37,392 bases of DNA from Acidovorax facilis (GTDB taxonomy: Bacteria; Pseudomonadota; Gammaproteobacteria; Burkholderiales; Burkholderiaceae_C): positions 1-37,392 of the forward strand of contig NZ_JAMXAX010000048.1 in the NCBI RefSeq assembly GCF_023913775.1, given 5' to 3'. The notes beneath the pieces were generated by a model that searched no databases, was not told the DNA's origin, and saw only the letters and a list, made by a program, of their open reading frames with translations. Position numbers and translations under genes: made by a program. Position 1 is the first letter of the stretch, and every line of letters starts with the position of its first letter. Below are positions 31,272 to 37,392 of the stretch, in pieces.

Positions 31272-33227
31272 ATGCGCCTCCCACAGATGCCCCCGCTCCA
31301 CACGCCTTTCTCACCCGGTGCCCCGGTGCGCAGCCTGCAGGATGTAGAACGGCATGAAGCCCGCCCTCTGGCCGAAGCGCTGCCAGTGCAAAGCACCTAC
31401 GAAATCTTTGTGAATTCGGCGGCGGCGTTTGGCGACAAGACGGCGCTGAGCTTTTTGCCCACGGCCGACCCTGCCGCCGAACCCATCCGCTGGTCGTACG
31501 TGCAATTGCTCACCGGCATCCACCAGACAGCCAACCTGCTGCACCACCTGGGCCTGGGCCCGCAAGATGCCGTGGCCGTGCTGCTGCCCGGCTGCCTGGA
31601 ATACCACCTGGCCCTGTGGGGCGGCGAGGCGGCGGGCATCGTGCAACCGCTCAACCCCATGCTCACCGACGAGAAGATCGCGGCCATGATGACCCTGGCG
31701 GGTGCCAAGGTGCTGATTGCCTATGGCGGCGAAGGTGATGTGGGCTACTGGAGCAAGGCGCTGCGCCTGCGCGCCCTGGTGCCCACGCTCACCACCGTGC
31801 TGCGCGCGGCCCCGCACGATGAAGCCCCCGAAGCAGCGCCTGCCCTGCCCGCTGGCGTGGTGGATCTGGCTGCGCGCCAACAGCACCCCGGCGACCACCT
31901 GGTGAGCGGTCGCCACATTGCTGCCTCCGACATTGCGGCCTACTTTCACACCGGCGGCACCACGGGCGCGCCCAAGCTCGCGCGCCACAGCCACGGCGCG
32001 CAGGTGTTCACCGCCTGGGGCAGCGTGCAGATGCAGGGCATCACGCCGCAGGACGTGGGCATCAACGGCTACCCGCTGTTCCATGTGGCAGGCGTGCTGC
32101 CGGGCTCGCTCGCGGCGCTATCGGCGGGGGTGGAGACCATCATCCCCACCACCGGCCTGTTCCGCAACCGCGAGGTGATCGCCAACTACTGGCGGCTGGT
32201 GGAGCGCTACCGCTGCACCTACCTGTCGGCCGTGCCCACGGTGCTGGCGGCACTGGCCAATGTGCCGCTGGGCGGCGCCGATATCTCCACCCTGCGTTAC
32301 TGCCGCACGGGTGCGGCCATCCTGGCGCCCGAGCTGGCGGCGCGGTTTGAGCGCCTGTTTGGCCTGCACATCCACGAAAGCCTGGGCATGACGGAGATGG
32401 CCGGCATCTCCACCATCACCCCACCGGGTGTGAACGCACCCGCAGGCTGCGTGGGCTGGCGGCTGCCCTATACCCAGCTGCGCATCGTGGCGCTGGATGC
32501 GCAGGGCAATGCGTCGGACCAGGACATGCCACCCGGCCAGCCGGGCATGGTGCTCTTCCAGTCCCCCAACCTGTTCTCAGGTTTTCTCGACGCCGCCGAC
32601 ACGGCCAAGGCGTTCACGCAGAACGGCTGGCTTGCCACCGGCGACCTGGGCTTTGTGGACGACCAGGGCCGCCTGCACCTGAGCGGCCGCTCCAAGGACC
32701 TCATCATCCGCAGCGGCCACAACATCGACCCCAAGGTGATCGAAGACGCGCTGGGTGCCCACCCCGCCGTGCAACTTGCTGCTGCCGTGGGTGCGCCCGA
32801 CGCCTATGCGGGCGAGCTGCCCGTGGTCTACGCCACGTTGGTGCCCGGTGCACAGGCCGTGACCGAGGCCGAACTGCTGGCCTTCACCGCCGAACGCGTG
32901 GACGAGGCCGTGGCCCGCCCGCGCTGGGTGCAAGTGCTGGAGACCATGCCCGTGACGAACGTGGGCAAGATCTACAAGCCCGAGCTGCGCCAGCGCGCGG
33001 CTTGCCACACGGTGCAGGCGCTGGTGGATGACGTGTGTGCCACCGAAGCCCCAGGCCAGCCCCGCCCCGAGGTGCAGCCCGAAGGCGACAACGCGGTGCG
33101 TGTGGCTGTGGCCCCCTGCGCACAGGCAGACGCACTGGCCGCCCGCCTGCGCGAGGTGCTTGCGCCCCTGCCAATCACCGTGCGCATCACCACCGCCCCC
33201 GCCGCAGGGAGCCCCCAGACCGCATAA
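31272..33227 (+). CDS. Acyl-CoA synthetase (AMP-binding, ANL superfamily)
   Basis: 651 residues. The adenylation P-loop is FHTGGTTGAPKLARH (from about residue 225). The A5-like SLGMTEMAG, the GWLATGDLGFVD (A7/A8 region) and SGRSKDLIIRSG hinge are present. The catalytic Lys lies in TNVGKIYKPELR, so the enzyme should be active. After it a tail of about 75 residues, with no clear fold, extends the C-terminus beyond the usual ANL length. It converts a carboxylic acid, ATP and CoA to acyl-CoA; the acid is unknown. The Bug receptor gene 90 bp downstream suggests the two handle the same imported carboxylate. Confidence 0.92.
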   Translation: MRLPQMPPLHTPFSPGAPVRSLQDVERHEARPLAEALPVQSTYEIFVNSAAAFGDKTALSFLPTADPAAEPIRWSYVQLLTGIHQTANLLHHLGLGPQDAVAVLLPGCLEYHLALWGGEAAGIVQPLNPMLTDEKIAAMMTLAGAKVLIAYGGEGDVGYWSKALRLRALVPTLTTVLRAAPHDEAPEAAPALPAGVVDLAARQQHPGDHLVSGRHIAASDIAAYFHTGGTTGAPKLARHSHGAQVFTAWGSVQMQGITPQDVGINGYPLFHVAGVLPGSLAALSAGVETIIPTTGLFRNREVIANYWRLVERYRCTYLSAVPTVLAALANVPLGGADISTLRYCRTGAAILAPELAARFERLFGLHIHESLGMTEMAGISTITPPGVNAPAGCVGWRLPYTQLRIVALDAQGNASDQDMPPGQPGMVLFQSPNLFSGFLDAADTAKAFTQNGWLATGDLGFVDDQGRLHLSGRSKDLIIRSGHNIDPKVIEDALGAHPAVQLAAAVGAPDAYAGELPVVYATLVPGAQAVTEAELLAFTAERVDEAVARPRWVQVLETMPVTNVGKIYKPELRQRAACHTVQALVDDVCATEAPGQPRPEVQPEGDNAVRVAVAPCAQADALAARLREVLAPLPITVRITTAPAAGSPQTA

Positions 33228-33317
33228 GCCCATGGCGTGACAGCCAGGCCCCGGCCCGCCACCATGCATGCGGAGCCCGCTGAGTGAATTTTTATAACCA
33301 TGACAGGAGACAAACCG

Positions 33318-34313
33318 ATGCACTTCCACCCCCTGATGTCCCGCCGCACCTGGCTCGGCGCCGCTGCGCTGGCCGCCGCCTGCACTGGCACGACCGCCTT
33401 CGCGCAGGCCTACCCCAACAAGCCCATCAAGATCGTGGTGCCCTTTGCCGCTGGCGGCGCCACCGATGTGCTGGCGCGTGTGCTGGCCGAAAAGATGGCC
33501 GTGGGCCTGGGCCAGCCCATGGTCATCGACAACAAATCCGGCGCGGCCGGCATCATCGGCACCGACGCGGTGGCCAAGGCGGCGCCCGATGGCTACACGC
33601 TGCTGCTGGGCCTGAGCAACTCCATGCTCACCAACCAGTTCCTCTATACCAAGCTGCCCTACAGCCCCGAGAAGGACATTGCGCCCATCTACCAGATCGC
33701 CATCGCGCCGCTGGTGCTGGTGGCGCACCCCAGCGTGACCGCATCCACGGGGCCCGAACTGCTCAAGTACGTTGTGGCCAACAAGGGCAAGGTGGCCTAT
33801 GGCTCGTACGGCACGGGCGCGTATCCGCACCTGGCCGGGGCCTACATGAGCCTCACGCAGAACGCCGACATGAGCCACGTGGCCTACCGGGGCGAAGCGC
33901 CCATGGTGCAGGACCTGCTGGGCGGCCAGATCCAGATCGCGTTTGCCAGCGCGCTGCAGGTCAAGCCCCACATCGAGGCGGGCAAGCTCAAGGCCATTGG
34001 CGTGAGCGGCGAGCGCCGCATGGGCACCCTGCCCAATGTGCCCAGCCTGGCCGAACAGGGCCTGAACGACGAGGCCTACCGCGTGGCTGGCTGGCTGGCG
34101 TTTGGTGCCCCCGCAGGCACGCCGCCCGCCATCCTGGAGCGCATTGCCGACGAGGTGCGCAAGGCCACACAGCTGCCCGACGTGGCCCAGCGCATTGCGG
34201 CCATGGGCTTTGATGTGCAGAACAGCTCGCCCGCGCTGTTCTCCGCCGCGATTGCCAAAGAGCGGCCGGTGTGGGAGCGCTTGATCAAGGCGTCGGGGGC
34301 GAAGCTGGATTGA
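33318..34313 (+). CDS. Bug/TctC-type solute-binding protein
   Basis: 331 residues. A signal peptide (RRTWLGAAALAAACTGTTAF, cleavage near AFA) precedes the mature start AYPNKPIKIVVPFAAGG, the hallmark of Bug-family receptors of tripartite tricarboxylate transport systems. KSGAAGIIGTDAVAKAAPDGYTLL and PEKDIAPIYQIA continue the family pattern. The ATG at 33318 was chosen because AGGAGAC lies 9-15 bases upstream of it; the ATG at 33300 lies upstream of that site. These receptors bind carboxylates and are very numerous in this lineage. No TctA/TctB membrane gene is adjacent. Likely co-transcribed with the acyl-CoA synthetase. Confidence 0.93.
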   Translation: MHFHPLMSRRTWLGAAALAAACTGTTAFAQAYPNKPIKIVVPFAAGGATDVLARVLAEKMAVGLGQPMVIDNKSGAAGIIGTDAVAKAAPDGYTLLLGLSNSMLTNQFLYTKLPYSPEKDIAPIYQIAIAPLVLVAHPSVTASTGPELLKYVVANKGKVAYGSYGTGAYPHLAGAYMSLTQNADMSHVAYRGEAPMVQDLLGGQIQIAFASALQVKPHIEAGKLKAIGVSGERRMGTLPNVPSLAEQGLNDEAYRVAGWLAFGAPAGTPPAILERIADEVRKATQLPDVAQRIAAMGFDVQNSSPALFSAAIAKERPVWERLIKASGAKLD

Positions 34314-34709
34314 CGGATTGAGGGGCGGGGCAGCCTTCAATTACCCCCATCGGTCATGGCGCCCCTGAACACTCCCTCTCCCCTCGCGGGAGAGGGAGCC
34401 AAAGCCGGAGCGCTGCTGGTGCTGGTGCTGGTGCTGGGGTAGCTTGGGCCCACACGCGCAACGGGGCAATACCAGATTCAAGGGTAGATTCCAGAACGAA
34501 GTGCACGATTTGAAAGGACCCATTGCTATGCTTTTCTAGCAATGCGCCAGGCGCTTTGTCACCAGCACTAAGCCACCGCGTACTTGGTGCTCCCCGCAAA
34601 TCCGCGTCGGCAGGCATGGGCATCTCCCTCCGCACGGCAAATGTCCCATAGGGCACACCGGCATTGCAGCCGCAAGAGGGCTGCGCTATCGTGCGTCCAC
34701 CCCTTGTCC
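34314..34709. other. Intergenic region with hairpin, short tandem repeat and palindrome copy F
   Basis: Contains a perfect 11-bp stem CTCCCTCTCCC (34372-34382) / GGGAGAGGGAG (34388-34398) with a 5-base loop and no T-run. It is followed by GCTGGT repeated three times plus GCTGGG (34415-34438) and repeat copy F (34521-34580). No gene is seen before the sensor start. Confidence 0.6.
34521..34580 (+). repeat. Dispersed palindrome, copy F
   Basis: TTGCTA (34523-34528) / TAGCAA (34537-34542) hairpin, then a degenerate second hairpin containing GGCGCTTTG and CACTAAGCC. It is the most diverged copy but keeps the same two-hairpin order. Confidence 0.5.
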
Positions 34710-37286
34710 ATGAATCCTGCGCCGGTCGTGTCGGCACCGACGGCAACACGGCCCTCCCCCATGCGCCTGAACAATATTGCGACACCCGTCATTGCCTGGA
34801 CAGGAGCCACCTTGCTCCTGGGCGTGCTTGCCAGTGCGCTGCTCACCTGGTGGCAGGCCGATACCAACTTCCGAACAGCGCAATCGGCGTTTGAAACCCA
34901 TTCGCTGGATGTAGTGGAGCGCCTGCAGGACCGGATGCGCCTGTACGAATATGGCCTGCGCGGCGCCCGCGGCACAGTTCTCACAGCGGGCGAAGACGGC
35001 ATCAACGAGCAACTTTTCGATCAGTACACCAAAAGCCGGGACATTGGTACCGAGTTCCCGGGTGCACGCGGCTTTGGCTTCATACGACGGGTGCCACGCC
35101 CTCAAACAGACGACTACCTGCAGGCACGGCGCGCCGACGGCCGCCCGGGCTTTGCCATCAAGACCTTGAAGGAGCACGAGGGCGAAAGCTTTGTGATCGA
35201 ATACATCGAGCCTTCAGAGCGCAATAGTGTGGCCCTTGGGCTCGACATCGGCTCCGAGACCAACCGCAGGCAAGCAGCCCTGGCTGCCTTGCAGTCCGGC
35301 AAAGCCACGATCACGGGCCCCATCACGCTGCTCCAGAGCACCGGGGACCCTCAGCGGTCTCTGCTGTTTTTGCTGCCCGTGTATCGCGGCGGTGCCACAC
35401 CGGAAACACTGGAAGCCCGGGAGGCCCGGGCCTTTGGATGGAGCTACGCACCGCTGGCATTGAGCGAAGTCCTGGCCGACTTCAGCCTGGCACCACTTCA
35501 CTACGACCTCAGCATCACCGACGTCTCCGACCCCACGAAGCCAGACGTGGTGTTTAACAGCCAATTGACCCGTCCCCCATCGACGGCAACGCTGAGCCAA
35601 GCCCTGGAGCGGGAGGTGTATGGCCGACTGTGGCGCATTGACCTCTACGCGCGGCCTGGTTTTGTGGATCACCTGCACCTGATACCCGCTCGGACCGTCC
35701 TCGCTGCTTCACTGGCGACCAGTCTGCTGCTGGCGGCACTGATTTGCGCAATCCTGCTGGGTCAGGACCGCAAACGCAAAAGCCTGGTGCAGCAGGCCCA
35801 ACTGGCCACCATCGTGGAAAACTCTGCAGACGCCATTGTTGGCGAGTCCAATGATGGCCGGGTGATCATCTGGAACCGCGCAGCCGAAAGGCTGCTGGGC
35901 TACCTGCGCAGCGAAGCGATGGGCCAGCCCCTGCTAGAAAAAATCACACCCGAGGGTGAGCGCAACACAGCAGCACAACTGGTGGAACAAGTGCGCGCCA
36001 ATGCCGAAATGGCGCCCGCCGACACGACGTTGCTGACCAAGGCTGGAGCACTGGTGCCCGTATCCATAACGGTCGGAGCCATCCGGGGCGCCCACGGCGA
36101 AATCATTGGCATAGCCCGTTTGGTGCGCGACATCAGCGAGCGGCTGCGCGCAGAGCAAAAGTTGCGCGACCTGGCAGACAGTCTTGAGCAGCAGGTGAAG
36201 GACCGTACCGCAGAACTGGAGACAGCGCGCCACGATCTGCAGACCGTTCTGGACTCCGTGCCATCCATGATCGGTTACTGGGACAAAAATTTGTGCAACC
36301 GGGTGGCCAACCGAGCCTATAGCGATTGGTTTGGCGTCGATCCGGCCGGCCTCTTTGGCAAACACATGTCTACGTTGCTGGGCAGCGAGCTCTTCGAGCG
36401 CAACCGTCCTCACATCGAGGGCGCCCTGCGCGGCGAGGTGCAGAAGTTCGAGCGCGCCATCCCCCGTATTGACGGGAAAGGCAACCGGCATTCGCTTGCC
36501 AACTACCTGCCCGACGTGGTCGACGGAGAGGTCCGGGGCTTTTATGTGATCGTGCACGACATTACCGAGGTTGTGGAAAGCCGCATGGCCGTTGCCCGGG
36601 AACGCGAACGCCTGGCGCACATCATCGAAGGCACCAACGTGGGCACGTGGGAATGGAATGTGCAGACCGGAGCCATCACCATCAACGAGCGTTGGGCAGA
36701 GATCATTGGCTACACCGTCGCAGAACTTCAGCCCACCCGCATTGAAGCCTGGGCGGAACGCAGCCACCCCGACGACCTGCCCCTGGCGCAAGAGATGCTG
36801 GAGCGGCACTTTCGTGGTGAAGAGGCTCAATACCAGAGTGTGGTGCGCATGCGCCACAAAGACGGGCATTGGGTGTGGGTCCAGTCCCGGGGGCGCGTCT
36901 CTACCCGTACGGCTGAGGGAGCACCGCAATGGATGTACGGCACACACCAGGACGTGACCCCGATGAAGGAGGCAGAGGAGCAACTCCAGCGCGCGGTGGC
37001 CATGCTGGGCGGCGTTCTCGATGCTGCCACCCAGCAATCGATCATTGCCACGGACCCTGATGGCATCATCACCCTCTTCAACACCGGGGCGGAAAAAATG
37101 CTGGGGTACTCGGCGCAGGAGCTGGTCGGCGTCAGTTCACCCGCCCCGCTGCACTTGATCGAAGAAATCGAAGCTTATGGCAAAGAACTGACCCAACGCC
37201 ATGGATACCCCGTGCAAGGCTTTCGGGCGTTCGTACATGAGTCGGCGGTTTCAAGTCCAAGTGCAACAATCAAGTTAATGGACTGA
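34710..37286 (+). pseudogene. CHASE-PAS sensor protein, truncated by an IS30-family insertion
   Basis: The frame encodes 858 residues from the ATG at 34710. Membrane helix 1 (about 22-48), a periplasmic CHASE domain (about 60-320) and helix 2 (about 329-351) are followed by PAS1 (362-475), a coiled coil (478-512), PAS2 (513-620), PAS3 (634-750) and an incomplete PAS4 (764-844). No output domain (histidine kinase, GGDEF or EAL) is present. Native coding appears to end near residue 844 (37241) and the last 14 or so codons are read from the insertion element. The intact gene probably encoded a diguanylate cyclase or kinase, but which is unknown. The product is probably nonfunctional in signalling output. 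Confidence 0.8.
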
Positions 37287-37392
37287 ATCGGGCTGTTGGG
37301 CCAAGCGAGCCAAATGCTCGGCATACACCTCAATAGGCTTGCTCCAGCCCAAAGTCATCCTGGGGCGTCCATTGAGTTCGTCGGCCACCGCA
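37242..37392 (-). mobile_element. End of an IS30-family insertion sequence
   Basis: The sequence from about 37242 onward is not part of the sensor gene. It starts near GGCGGTTTCAAGTCC, the likely terminal repeat, and contains the C-terminus of a transposase on the minus strand. The other end and any target-site duplication lie beyond the window. Confidence 0.75.
37275..37392 (-). CDS. IS30-family transposase, C-terminal fragment
   Basis: Minus-strand frame running off the window edge, stop TAA at 37275-37277. It encodes DELNGRPRMTLGW followed by SKPIEVYAEHLARL and a short tail ending SVH. ELNGRPR-x-TL-x-W is the conserved end of IS30-type DDE transposases. Only the last 38 codons are visible; whether the element is complete cannot be told. 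It overlaps the last codons of the truncated sensor gene on the opposite strand. Confidence 0.85.
   Translation of the reverse strand, partial: AVADELNGRPRMTLGWSKPIEVYAEHLARLAQQPDSVH

Noticed and set aside
32577..34340. Minus-strand open frame (587 codons) opposite the synthetase and Bug genes
   Set aside because: Antisense shadow of two strong genes.
35934..37037. Minus-strand open frame opposite the sensor gene
   Set aside because: Antisense shadow of the PAS region.
1..37392. CRISPR arrays, tRNA or rRNA genes, replication origin
   Set aside because: No regular spaced repeats, cloverleaf, conserved rRNA sequence or DnaA-box cluster was seen.

Overview
The window looks like chromosome of a Comamonadaceae betaproteobacterium (Acidovorax or a close relative). 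The basis is the high GC, the many small LysR/TetR regulators, a Bug-type periplasmic receptor, the minCDE order, GTP-type PEP carboxykinase, and a family of short palindromes around GATAGC and AGCGCTT that I associate with this family. No rRNA, tRNA, CRISPR array, phage or plasmid gene was seen.

Layout. 1-128 is the end of a NorR-type activator, followed by a 112-bp imperfect palindrome. 356-7874 carries housekeeping genes: threonine ammonia-lyase, a 48-residue membrane peptide, queC, pckG, a small membrane protein facing a LysR regulator, a metallophosphoesterase and a UspA protein. 8054-9505 holds two fasciclin-domain envelope proteins behind three tandem operator-like units. 9603-14529 is regulator-rich: TetR, an ArgP-type LysR facing a DadA-type dehydrogenase, and an SDR facing a GcvA-type LysR. 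14570-19450 pairs a five-helix b-heme-like membrane protein with a TetR/FMN-reductase operon, then YdcF, an alpha/beta-hydrolase without its serine, a flavin reductase and a MOSC protein. 19538-21432 is minCDE (minus strand). 21596-24123 holds an Ala-rich exported protein, an L,D-transpeptidase and an EamA transporter.

24124-26662 is the most irregular part: a lipoprotein gene of unlike composition followed by decayed pieces of pssA, lysR and eamA. The eamA piece is a direct repeat of the end of the intact eamA, so the segment is bracketed by about 380-bp direct repeats. 26663-31014 holds a HIT-like protein, an MFS transporter, a GcvA-type LysR, a PhzF protein and pssA. 31272-34313 is an acyl-CoA synthetase plus Bug receptor pair. 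The window ends in a CHASE/PAS sensor gene cut by an IS30-family element.

How the genes work together. Most are ordinary metabolism and envelope functions in units of one to three genes; tight couplings are tetR-FMN reductase (ATGA overlap), flavin reductase-MOSC (GTGA overlap) and minD-minE (3-nt gap). I see no clear new multi-gene system. The signals most worth following are the dispersed palindrome family (six copies, one inside a reading frame, two supplying protein C-termini), the operator array upstream of the fasciclin genes, two enzyme homologues lacking catalytic residues, an orphan five-helix heme-like protein, and the mosaic of gene remnants. Family calls rest on motif recognition by eye; no database search was possible.
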